Shown: positions 5,709-13,335 of the stretch, in pieces
Position numbering within the stretch: the first letter of the stretch is position 1
Layout of the letters: each line of letters starts with the position of its first letter
From: Bacteroidales bacterium
GTDB taxonomy: Bacteria; Bacteroidota; Bacteroidia; Bacteroidales; ML635J-15
DNA: 14,377 nt
Assembly: GCA_017997855.1 (NCBI GenBank)
Contig: JAGOEF010000017.1
Span: 1 to 14,377 of the forward strand
Direction of reading: 5' to 3'
Notes under the pieces: model-generated
The model's input: the letters and a program-made list of their open reading frames with translations, nothing else
Told to the model about the DNA's origin: nothing
Databases searched by the model: none
Made by a program: the position numbers and the translations under genes

Positions 5709-7835
5709 ATGAAAACTTTTTTCTTTATTCTTTGGGGGTTGCTGTTATTAACCCATGCTTCTACAGGGCAGTGGGTATGGCAAAATCCCACACCAACAGG
5801 GGAATCGATCTATGCGATTATTTTTGTTGATTCTCAAACAGGCTATGCATCCGGTGGAGCCGGGCATATAATTAAAACGACAAACGGAGGATTGTCGTGG
5901 TATTCAATTGGAAGCCTTGGTGATGATTATATTATGTCGCTGTCTTTTCTTAGCGAAGACAGTGGATTTGCATTCGGAAATGAAGGAAATCTATATTATA
6001 CCGATGATGGAGGCAATGAATGGACCATAATGGAAACAGGCTATGAAGATGAGAATTTTATGTCCGGTCATTTTATTAATTCCATGGTTGGACTAATTGC
6101 CTGCCGGAATGGAAAAATTCTGCGAACTACTGATGGTGGTAACTCGTGGAGTGTTGCATTCAGTACCATGGATAAAAACATTTGGGCTATGCAATTTGTT
6201 AACGAGAATACCGGTTATATTTGTTGCGATGGAGGTTATGTGTACAAAACCACCAACCAAGGAGCAAACTGGACAGCCAAACCTACGGGCTCATCTGAGT
6301 TTCTGAGTTCTTTGTTTTTTACTGATGAAAATACAGGCTACGCTTGTGGTTTTTTCGGAACCATGATGAAAACTACCGATGGGGGAAATAACTGGATTAC
6401 GCAAACGGTGGGAGAAGATATTAATTTCACCGAGTCGTATTTAACAAAATGTTTTTTTACAGATGCTAATCATGGCTGGGTAGGAAACGACTTTGGTGAT
6501 ATTTTCATTACCATTGATGGGGGAACAACATGGGAGTTGCAGGCCATCACGAACGACCAGATGATTAACGCGATATGCGCTACCTCAACAGGAACATTAT
6601 TTGTTGCAAATATGCTGGGAGAAATTTACCGGTCGAATAACTCCGGAGCATCGTGGATATTGATGACCGACAAACTCACAGAAGATTATTGCCTGCTCTA
6701 TAATGTTGAATTCTACGACGATAATGCAGGTATTGCAGTTGGTATCAGAGGGAACCTGTTACGCACTTCAGATGGAGGAAACACATGGGAACTTGATAAA
6801 TTCAATGATGATCTCGATTTTACCGATGTAGAATATCTTGGGGAAAACAACATAGTAATCAGCACCAACTACGGTCAGGTAATGCTTTCGGATGACGGGG
6901 GTGAGACATGGGAAACCGTGCTGCTTATGAATAATTTTCTGATTACAAGTATTTTCTTTACCAATGAGCTTATCGGGTATGCAGCAGGCTCCAACGGACA
7001 CGTTTTTAAAACTACCGACGGAGGCCATAGTTGGACAGAACAGAACTCAACAACCAATAGTTATCTGCAGGATATATTTTTCACCAATGATACAGTTGGC
7101 TATGCTGTAGGGTCGTATCATACAACTATAAAAACCATTGATGGCGGTAATACATGGCAGGATTTGGGAGTTTTTGATGATAACAGCAGTTTGTATTCTG
7201 TGGCTTTTATAAATAATGACACAGGATTTGTTTGCGGTTATATAGCCGAAAACTTCAATAGCCAAACAGGCGAATTCACAGCAATTCCAGTAATTAAAAA
7301 AACCTATGACGGAGGAGTAAACTGGCAGCTTGTTGAGGGAATTTCTTCGCAAAGCGTTTGGTTCAACGACATCATGTTTAACGAAGGCGACACAGCATAT
7401 GTGGCAGGCATGAGCGGAGCTTTTTTAATGTCGGTTGATACAGGAGAAACCTGGGAAACCATACCTCGTTTTACCTATCAGGATCTTAACGCTATTGCAG
7501 AAACCCCTGCCGGTCATTTGTATGTTGTTGGTGCGAATACTACAATCATGAAGCATCGTTACGCACCCAAAACCACATCCAATGAACCCATTGCCTCACA
7601 AAAACAGATTTATGTTTTCCCCAACCCTGCCAATAATTTGCTCAACATCAGCATTGATGATCGTGAAAAGGGATATTTCAGTATTTTCGACCTGAACGGC
7701 CGGTGTGTAATGTACGGTGATGTATTGCCGGTAATCAATATCAGCGAATTGCATGCCGGAGTTTATATTCTTGAGGTTAAATACCCAAACAACACCTACC
7801 GTACAAGGTTTGTAAAACAACATCAACGACCCTAA
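5709..7835 (+). CDS. Secreted Asp-box (Ycf48/BNR-like) beta-propeller protein with T9SS sorting domain
   Basis: 708 residues from the ATG at 5709 (MKTFFFILWGLLLLTHASTGQ), which gives a clean signal peptide; the 26-residue in-frame extension upstream is AT-rich and is left out. The body is 13 Asp-box repeats of the form (T/S)-x-D-G-G-x-x-W, with the box Trp at residues 64, 105, 147, 188, 229, 275, 316, 360, 401, 442, 483, 539 and 582. Most are 41-46 apart, each preceded by a GYA-x-G-x-x-G type strand. A decayed 14th unit (VVGANTTIMKHR, 606-617) suggests 14 blades, perhaps two seven-bladed propellers. A T9SS sorting domain follows (634-708, FPNP at 637-640, GVYILEV). No sialidase catalytic residues are evident, so a binding or structural surface role is more likely than hydrolysis. 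Function is not known. Confidence 0.88.
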   Translation: MKTFFFILWGLLLLTHASTGQWVWQNPTPTGESIYAIIFVDSQTGYASGGAGHIIKTTNGGLSWYSIGSLGDDYIMSLSFLSEDSGFAFGNEGNLYYTDDGGNEWTIMETGYEDENFMSGHFINSMVGLIACRNGKILRTTDGGNSWSVAFSTMDKNIWAMQFVNENTGYICCDGGYVYKTTNQGANWTAKPTGSSEFLSSLFFTDENTGYACGFFGTMMKTTDGGNNWITQTVGEDINFTESYLTKCFFTDANHGWVGNDFGDIFITIDGGTTWELQAITNDQMINAICATSTGTLFVANMLGEIYRSNNSGASWILMTDKLTEDYCLLYNVEFYDDNAGIAVGIRGNLLRTSDGGNTWELDKFNDDLDFTDVEYLGENNIVISTNYGQVMLSDDGGETWETVLLMNNFLITSIFFTNELIGYAAGSNGHVFKTTDGGHSWTEQNSTTNSYLQDIFFTNDTVGYAVGSYHTTIKTIDGGNTWQDLGVFDDNSSLYSVAFINNDTGFVCGYIAENFNSQTGEFTAIPVIKKTYDGGVNWQLVEGISSQSVWFNDIMFNEGDTAYVAGMSGAFLMSVDTGETWETIPRFTYQDLNAIAETPAGHLYVVGANTTIMKHRYAPKTTSNEPIASQKQIYVFPNPANNLLNISIDDREKGYFSIFDLNGRCVMYGDVLPVINISELHAGVYILEVKYPNNTYRTRFVKQHQRP

Positions 7836-7878
7836 ACTGTAAGATATATGCACTTTGAAATAACATATAGATCCACGT

Positions 7879-7910
7879 ATTGTTCACAAAATTAAAATTC
7901 ATTATCTTTA
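7879..7910 (+). promoter_or_regulatory. Probable Bacteroidota-type promoter of the YWTD propeller gene
   Basis: ATTG (7879-7882), a 20-base spacer and TATCTTTA (7903-7910) match the TTTG-N19-21-TAnnTTTG pattern with one mismatch in each box. The predicted transcription start is roughly 45-50 bases before the ATG at 7963. It lies in the 127-base gap after the Asp-box gene, so the two propeller genes can be transcribed separately. Confidence 0.45.
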
Positions 7911-7962
7911 CATGGCGGAATCTTCTATAAAAAATAAAATACACATTTAATTTGTAACTGAA

Positions 7963-9042
7963 ATGACAAGGCTTCTTTTTCTTTTCATAGTATTAGCAAT
8001 CGCAAAAATAGCTGTTTCGCAAGATTACATCTTCTGGGGCGATTACACGAATGGGAATATATACAGATCTGACGTTAATGGCGAGGACATTACAATAATC
8101 GCATCCGGTTATTATCAGGTGCGCACAGTTACAGTTGACAATAAATATTTTCGTGTGTATTGGGCAGTGGGAAATCAGGGCGTATATTCGGCAAACTTCG
8201 ATGGTTCCGAATTAATTCAAATACTGAATTACGGAGTTACCATTGGTCGAATAGAATTTGACTATCTGAACGACAGGATATTCTTTACAGAGAGTTATGT
8301 AGGCAATATCAAATCTTGCAAAATTGACGGCTCCGATATACAGCTTCTTGTCACGGGGACAGGATTGATACAAGGGTTAGGGGTTGACCCTGGTCGACAG
8401 TTCATTTTCTGGACAGATCAGGATTCAGGGGATACATACCGAGCCTATACAGATGGTTCTGGACAAACAACAATTCGTGAAACTACAACATCGCTATACG
8501 ATTTGGAGCTTGATGTTAAACATATGAAGATTTATTTCTCCGACAGGACCAACGATGAAATACAGGTGATGGATTACGATGGAGGCAATCTCCAATCGCT
8601 TGTAAACAGCAATGGGGTGATGGGATCAATGAGTACTGATTTCGATGATGAATATCTTTACTGGATAGAGCGAGAAAACGGATATATAAAAAGGTCGAAG
8701 CTTGATGGCTCTGAAGTTACCACAATCATTAATAATCAGGGCAGCAATATGGGCGGTCAGGATGTTACTCAGAATTACTTTATTTCGGGAATCCCGATTT
8801 CTGAAACACAATCGGAGTTTCGGATTTATCCAAATCCATGCTCTACATTAATTTACTGCAACAACACAAGTGACACCGAAATCAGAATTTATAGTACGGA
8901 CAGAAAGCTCGTTTTGGCAACACGTATCGATGCTTATGATCCCATTGATATATCAGCACTGAACAATGGGGCTTATATTTTAAATTGTAAAACTGGAGAC
9001 GGCATTACTACGTCGAAAATCGTGGTAAAAAACGAAAAGTAA
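7963..9042 (+). CDS. Secreted six-repeat YWTD (LDL-receptor class B-like) beta-propeller with T9SS sorting domain
   Basis: 359 residues. A signal peptide (1-19, ending AVSQ) is followed by six YWTD-type repeats starting at residues 22 (YIFWGD), 64 (RVYWAV), 105 (RIFFTE), 147 (FIFWTD), 189 (KIYFSD) and 231 (YLYWIE). Each continues with GxIYRSDxDGSE-like residues. The period is 41-42 residues and six is the number needed to close a YWTD propeller. The T9SS sorting domain spans about 285-359 (YPNP 289-292, GAYILNC, ending KIVVKNEK). It should be a surface or released binding protein. YWTD propellers are best known as protein-protein modules in animal receptors; the bacterial ligand is unknown. 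It follows another T9SS propeller on the same strand and runs convergent with pgi. Confidence 0.88.
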   Translation: MTRLLFLFIVLAIAKIAVSQDYIFWGDYTNGNIYRSDVNGEDITIIASGYYQVRTVTVDNKYFRVYWAVGNQGVYSANFDGSELIQILNYGVTIGRIEFDYLNDRIFFTESYVGNIKSCKIDGSDIQLLVTGTGLIQGLGVDPGRQFIFWTDQDSGDTYRAYTDGSGQTTIRETTTSLYDLELDVKHMKIYFSDRTNDEIQVMDYDGGNLQSLVNSNGVMGSMSTDFDDEYLYWIERENGYIKRSKLDGSEVTTIINNQGSNMGGQDVTQNYFISGIPISETQSEFRIYPNPCSTLIYCNNTSDTEIRIYSTDRKLVLATRIDAYDPIDISALNNGAYILNCKTGDGITTSKIVVKNEK

Positions 9043-9119
9043 ATACATTAAGTACCCGAGTATAAGTAAGTTGATAAACAGCCGGAAAGACCTCTGATTT
9101 GAAGAAGAAACGAAATTCC

Positions 9120-10391
9120 TCACTCCTTTCCCAGCATTCTGAACATATTCTTTTTGTATGCCTCTACGCCCGGCTGATCGAAAGGGTTCACCCCCAGCAT
9201 GTAGCCACTGATGGCACAAGCCACTTCGAACATATAGAGCAGGTAGCCAATTTGATAAGCATTAATTTCGGGTATTTCGAGCCGTAATACGGGTACTCCG
9301 CCATCCACATGCGCCTGTGCCGTGGCTTCCATGGCGGTGGCATTTACAAAATTCATACTCTTACCGGCCAGATAGTTTAAGCCGTCGGCGTCGTTGTTAT
9401 CGGGGGGAATAAAAACATTACCCCCGGCTTTTTCGACCGAAAGAATTGTTTCGAACATCATGCGCTGCCCATCCTGAATGTACTGACCCAACGAGTGCAG
9501 GTCGGTGGTGAACTGCACCGATGCAGGGAATAGTCCCAGATGCTGCTTGCCTTCGCTTTCGCCATAGAGCTGTTTCCACCATTCGGCGATATAGTGTAGC
9601 CCGGGCTCGTAGCTCACCATGATTTCGGTGGTCTTGCCCTTGCCCAGCAGGCAATTCCGTATGGCAGCATACTGCACCGCCGGATTTCCTTCCGATTCCA
9701 GCATTGTATCGTTGACAGCAGCCCTGGCTCCGGCCATCAGTTCGGTTATGGCTATACCCGAAAGGGCGATGGGCACCAGTCCAACCGGCGATAACACCGA
9801 GAAACGACCTCCCACATTGTCGGCAATAACAAAACTCCGATAGCCTTCGACATCGGCCATTGAACGAAGCGCACCCCGCTTTTTGTCGGTAATGGCAATG
9901 GTGTAGCGCGCAGCTTTTTCGCGACCTTCTTTCTGAATTAATAAATTACGCAGCAAGCGGAATGCTATGGCAGGTTCGGTGGTGGTTCCCGATTTCGAAA
10001 TGACCACAATGCCAAACGAACGTGTTTCCAGATACTTGAGCAGGGCATCGTGGTAGGGCTGACTCAGATGGTGTCCGGCATAAATGAGTTCGGGGCTCGG
10101 AGAATCGAAAGGTTTAGCCAGGGCATCGATAACAGCCCTTGCGCCCAGATATGAACCACCAATGCCAACCACAACCACTGCATCCAGCTTTTTCAGGGAA
10201 TTTACCGCTGCCATAATTTCGTTGGCGAGGGGTGGATTGAACTGCAGGGGCAAATCGAGCCAACCCAGAAAATCGTTGCCGGCACCCGTACGTTTTTTTA
10301 GGGTTTGCAGGGCTGCGATGGCTTGCTGTGTATAGTCGGTAAGTTCTTCGGAACTGACGAATGACTGGAGAAATCGGGTATCGGTTTTCAT
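9120..10391 (-). CDS. pgi: Glucose-6-phosphate isomerase, short bacterial form
   Basis: 423 residues; interconverts glucose-6-phosphate and fructose-6-phosphate in the cytosol (glycolysis and gluconeogenesis). Two SIS domains are visible: VVVGIGGSYLGARA (73-86) and SKSGTTTEPA (132-141) bind the phosphate. Both family signatures are present: DNVGGRFSVLSPVG (191-204) and YMLGVNPFDQPGVEAYKK (397-414). Expected catalytic residues are the Glu in the QLYGESEGK stretch (274-282), His299 in DLHSLGQ and Lys413 or Lys414 in the last signature. The length fits the roughly 420-450 residue form and not the 550-residue proteobacterial type. The start MKTDTRF matches the family N-terminus. The gene runs convergent with the YWTD gene, and I see no clear terminator in the 77-base gap. 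A partial -7 box lies just upstream. Confidence 0.96.
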   Translation of the reverse strand: MKTDTRFLQSFVSSEELTDYTQQAIAALQTLKKRTGAGNDFLGWLDLPLQFNPPLANEIMAAVNSLKKLDAVVVVGIGGSYLGARAVIDALAKPFDSPSPELIYAGHHLSQPYHDALLKYLETRSFGIVVISKSGTTTEPAIAFRLLRNLLIQKEGREKAARYTIAITDKKRGALRSMADVEGYRSFVIADNVGGRFSVLSPVGLVPIALSGIAITELMAGARAAVNDTMLESEGNPAVQYAAIRNCLLGKGKTTEIMVSYEPGLHYIAEWWKQLYGESEGKQHLGLFPASVQFTTDLHSLGQYIQDGQRMMFETILSVEKAGGNVFIPPDNNDADGLNYLAGKSMNFVNATAMEATAQAHVDGGVPVLRLEIPEINAYQIGYLLYMFEVACAISGYMLGVNPFDQPGVEAYKKNMFRMLGKE

Positions 10392-10407
10392 GGTGAATGA
10401 GTTTTTG

Positions 10408-10415
10408 TAAAGATA
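10408..10415 (-). promoter_or_regulatory. Possible -7 box for pgi
   Basis: The minus strand reads TATCTTTA, one mismatch from TAnnTTTG, ending 17 bases before the pgi ATG. No TTTG -33 element sits at the expected spacing, and the implied leader is short. Weak call. Confidence 0.28.
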
Positions 10416-10500
10416 AAAAAATCGATGCGAAATTGTTGTTAACGCTGCTTTAATTTTTTATGATTCGTGTTGATGTATACCAGGTATTGCTGCAAATTGT

Positions 10501-10508
10501 TATTTTTG
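10501..10508 (+). promoter_or_regulatory. Probable -7 box of the coiled-coil protein gene
   Basis: TATTTTTG is an exact TAnnTTTG match. It lies inside the long reading frame that opens at 10460, which supports using the ATG pair at 10523/10526 as the real start. The leader would then be only about 10 bases. No -33 TTTG is found at 19-21 bases. Confidence 0.35.
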
Positions 10509-10525
10509 AAAAAAATAGCCGTATG

Positions 10526-11950
10526 ATGAAATATATAATGATGGTCGTGGTAGTGCTTTTAGCAACCGGAATCAGTCCGGCACAGGAAAGCCTCATATCG
10601 CGCAATCCGATCACATTACCCTTCGACGTTTGCAGCAGCAATACCATCGAGAAAATGTTACGCAAGCATAAGGATGTTAAGTTCGACGATATGCAGATTC
10701 AGGAACTGAGGCTCGAAATATGGAACCGAAATGCACAGATCGACAAAGAGCAGCAGGAACTGATTAACCGGAGGAACCATCTGATAGGAATACGGCAGAA
10801 AATAACCCAACTGGGGAATCCCGACCTTATTCAGATACGAATAAAAGAAAAGCAAAATGCCATCGAAAAAATACGTAACGACATACGCACCAACCTTGCA
10901 GGACTTGGTTACAAAGGAATTTATGTTTTCGCTTGCAAAACCTCATCAAGCTACGATACCGAAAAGTCGCTGCACGAACAGGCCATGAAATTTATGACCC
11001 CGTTGTCGGTCGAAAAAACCAACGGGAGCTATATTGCTTCGGTTACCGAACTTCGCAAGAAAGAAGGCTACGAAGACAGCCTGTACCGGTATATTACCGA
11101 AGTGGTTCAGGGAACTTCGAACGTAGAGGCTGAAATAATCAACAAACTCAACCGCAAGGACGGCTACTATATTTTTGTTGCAAAGCTCAACACCAAACCC
11201 CTCCAGAAAGAAGTGAATCCGGTTAAATCCGACAATAGCCCCAGTCCGGAATATGTGGTGATTTTTGATGCTCTTCGCGACAAAAACATGAACAAAAAAA
11301 TCATGGAGGTAGGTGCCGGAAAAGACGATGTGAAAAACCTGGAACAGGAAATTGCAAAATGGAGGGACCTGGTGGCTGCCGAAAACAACAGAATCCGCGA
11401 GATCGAAAAAGATTTTATTTTATCGGGAAATCAGAAGATACTTCAGATAAATGAAGAAATAAAAGCACTGCAACTGGAATACGACCTTACGGTGTCTGAA
11501 ATTACCGGACTGATGACGGTGTATTCTCCGAACATCATTTTCAATAAAGCTTCTGCCGAAACCAGTATTCGCGAAGCGGTTGCCGCTATCGACCAATCCA
11601 TTGCAGAACTCGAGACTGCAATAATGGAAAAAGAAGCTGAGCGCTTATATGCCGATTATCAGATACTGGTGACCACCAGCGGTGATTATTTCACGAAGTT
11701 GTCCGAAGAGTGTATGGCTTCGAAGGACCGACTTACCGAAATGTATGCAACGGTTGATCATTATGTAAAACTGGTGGAAATGGAAAACGACAATTACCGT
11801 AAAACCATCGGCAACGATCAGGTGTACGTAAAGTACTTCGACAAAATATGGGTCTATCCCGAACCGGGTGAAGGTGATTTTTTCAGACTTACGGTGGTGG
11901 TCAAGTTTTCGTTGAGAAAAACAAAACCCTCGTGGAAGTTTTGGGATTAA
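10526..11950 (+). CDS. Secreted coiled-coil protein of unknown function
   Basis: 474 residues from the ATG at 10526 (10523 is equally possible). This start gives a signal peptide MKYIMMVVVVLLATGISPAQ, and a -7 promoter box lies within the longer in-frame extension. I do not recognise a family. Long charged helices likely to form coiled coils cover about 55-125, 266-325 and 340-425. Between them is a probable alpha/beta section with strands GIYVFACK (131-138), GYYIFVAK (213-220) and EYVVIFDAL (242-250). The C-terminus ends in a strand-rich segment, FFRLTVVVKFSLR (452-464). There is no T9SS sorting domain and no lipobox, so a soluble periplasmic product is most likely. It stands alone between pgi (divergent) and the sugar aminotransferase (convergent), so context gives no function. 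Confidence 0.8.
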   Translation: MKYIMMVVVVLLATGISPAQESLISRNPITLPFDVCSSNTIEKMLRKHKDVKFDDMQIQELRLEIWNRNAQIDKEQQELINRRNHLIGIRQKITQLGNPDLIQIRIKEKQNAIEKIRNDIRTNLAGLGYKGIYVFACKTSSSYDTEKSLHEQAMKFMTPLSVEKTNGSYIASVTELRKKEGYEDSLYRYITEVVQGTSNVEAEIINKLNRKDGYYIFVAKLNTKPLQKEVNPVKSDNSPSPEYVVIFDALRDKNMNKKIMEVGAGKDDVKNLEQEIAKWRDLVAAENNRIREIEKDFILSGNQKILQINEEIKALQLEYDLTVSEITGLMTVYSPNIIFNKASAETSIREAVAAIDQSIAELETAIMEKEAERLYADYQILVTTSGDYFTKLSEECMASKDRLTEMYATVDHYVKLVEMENDNYRKTIGNDQVYVKYFDKIWVYPEPGEGDFFRLTVVVKFSLRKTKPSWKFWD

Positions 11951-11955
11951 ATGCA

Positions 11956-11988
11956 GGACAGCGGGCAATCCGGCTCCGCTCAATGTCC
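11956..11988. terminator. Possible shared hairpin between convergent genes
   Basis: GGACA with TGTCC and the inner GCGG with CCGC (11956-11964 with 11976-11988) can fold as a broken stem in the 39-base gap between the coiled-coil gene and the aminotransferase gene. No T-run follows on either strand, so it is at best a weak bidirectional terminator. Confidence 0.22.
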
Positions 11989-11989
11989 G

Positions 11990-13147
11990 CTATCCGCAGC
12001 AGCAACCGCCACAACTGCGCCGATCGACAAATTCCATTACCGAATCGGTAATATAGCGAAGGGTTTCGTTGTCCATTTCGGTATGAATGGGTAAGGACAG
12101 TACATTTTTGCATAAGTATTCGGTTACCGGAAAATCGTCGGGGTTGTAGCTGTATCCTTTGAACGCATCCTGCAGATGCAGGGGAACCGGGTAGTATACC
12201 GCCGAAGCAATACCCTTCTCGGTTAGATGATTTTGCAGCGAGGCGCGGTTGATATTATCGAGAACAAGCGTGTACTGATGAAAGGTGTGCAAGGAGTACG
12301 GATTGCGGGCCGGAATCCTCAGATTGCGGCAATGACCAAAAGCTTCGGCGTAGTAGTCGGCCACCGAAATACGTGCTTTGATGTATTGGTCGAGGTGCGG
12401 CAGCTTAGCGCGCAACACGGCAGCCTGAATGGTGTCGAGGCGCGAGTTTACACCGATGCGTTCGTGGTAGTAGCGTACTTTCATTCCATGGTTAATAATG
12501 CTTTGCATCATTGCCGCCAGGTTGTCGTCGTTGGTAAACAGGGCTCCCCCATCGCCATAACAGCCAAGATTTTTCGAAGGGAAAAACGAAGTGGTACCAA
12601 TGTGCCCGATGGTGCCGGCTTTAGCGGTTGTGCCATCCGAAAAATAGTAGTCGGAGCCAATAGCCTGAGCCGTATCTTCAATTACGTAAAGATTGTACTC
12701 AGCGGCAATTTTCATAATTTCTTCCATGTTGGCACATTGTCCGAACAGATGCACCGGAACAATGGCTTTGGTGCGCGGGGTAATGGCCTTACGGAGTCGT
12801 TCGATATCGATATTGAAGTAGTTGGGCTCCACATCTACCAGTACCGGGGTTAATCCCAGCAACGCAATAACCTCGACGGTAGCAATAAAGGTGAAATCGG
12901 AAGTAATCACTTCGTCGCCGGGTTTGAGACCCAAGGCCATCATGGCTATCTGCAGGGCATCGGTACCATTGGCACAGGCAATGGCGTGTTTTACCCCCTG
13001 CGAGGCAGCCAGCTCCTGCTGAAATTGTTTTACAGCCGGTCCGCCAATAAATGCTGTGTTGTCGATTACCTCCTGTATGCCTTTGTCAACTTCTTCTTTT
13101 ATTTTCAGGTACTGACCTTTCAGGTCGACCATAGGGATTTGTTTCAT
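11990..13147 (-). CDS. DegT/DnrJ/EryC1 (WbpE-like) nucleotide-sugar aminotransferase with Cys-rich tail
   Basis: 385 residues; a PLP enzyme that aminates a keto-sugar nucleotide for surface polysaccharide or glycan synthesis in the cytosol. The N-terminus PMVDLKGQY, ANGTDALQIAMMALG (59-73), DFTFIATVEVIALLG (84-98), VPVHLFGQ (130-137), VIEDTAQAIG (155-164, with Asp158 and Gln161 expected at the PLP), SFFPSKNLG with Schiff-base Lys192 (187-195) and IGVNSRLD (231-238) fit the WbpE/WlbC subgroup acting on UDP-3-keto-GlcNAcA. The exact sugar is not certain. No other sugar-nucleotide or glycosyltransferase gene is visible, so its partners are elsewhere. The C-terminus is odd: after MEFVDRR the protein ends SCGGCCCG, four cysteines in the last seven residues, beyond the normal end of the fold. 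It is divergent from the HU/SPOR gene. Confidence 0.92.
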   Translation of the reverse strand: MKQIPMVDLKGQYLKIKEEVDKGIQEVIDNTAFIGGPAVKQFQQELAASQGVKHAIACANGTDALQIAMMALGLKPGDEVITSDFTFIATVEVIALLGLTPVLVDVEPNYFNIDIERLRKAITPRTKAIVPVHLFGQCANMEEIMKIAAEYNLYVIEDTAQAIGSDYYFSDGTTAKAGTIGHIGTTSFFPSKNLGCYGDGGALFTNDDNLAAMMQSIINHGMKVRYYHERIGVNSRLDTIQAAVLRAKLPHLDQYIKARISVADYYAEAFGHCRNLRIPARNPYSLHTFHQYTLVLDNINRASLQNHLTEKGIASAVYYPVPLHLQDAFKGYSYNPDDFPVTEYLCKNVLSLPIHTEMDNETLRYITDSVMEFVDRRSCGGCCCG

Positions 13148-13170
13148 GCTGCCATTGTTTTAATAAGCCA

Positions 13171-13178
13171 CAAAAATA
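13171..13178 (-). promoter_or_regulatory. Probable -7 box of the sugar aminotransferase gene
   Basis: The minus strand reads TATTTTTG, an exact TAnnTTTG match, ending 23 bases before the aminotransferase ATG. No TTTG is found at the -33 position. The location in a divergent intergenic region supports it. Confidence 0.4.
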
Positions 13179-13282
13179 GAAATTTTTTGAATGAGTCCGG
13201 TAATCGTTGAAACCACCATTGCATGGTTCGCAGTTTCGGAGCGTAGCACGAAAACAAAAACACAGGCTTCAAATTTTAGGTT

Positions 13283-13317
13283 TTTGTAATATTTCGCCAT
13301 ATTTTTTATTATTTTTG
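13283..13317 (+). promoter_or_regulatory. Probable promoter of the HU-CCDC81/SPOR gene
   Basis: TTTG (13283-13286) is followed 23 bases later by TATTTTTG (13310-13317), an exact -7 box. The spacer is longer than the usual 19-21, so the -33 assignment is doubtful. The box ends 18 bases before the ATG at 13336, which supports that start over the in-frame ATG at 13207. Confidence 0.42.
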
Positions 13318-13335
13318 CATGGTTATTTCAGAGGC

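Noticed and set aside
12227..12853. 208-residue plus-strand reading frame
   Set aside because: It is the antisense shadow of the well-conserved aminotransferase, and the GC-richer codon pattern explains the open frame.
13207..13335. 43-residue N-terminal extension of the HU/SPOR protein
   Set aside because: It precedes the promoter -7 box and the conserved MNIEKYIPGLL start, and has no similarity to the family.
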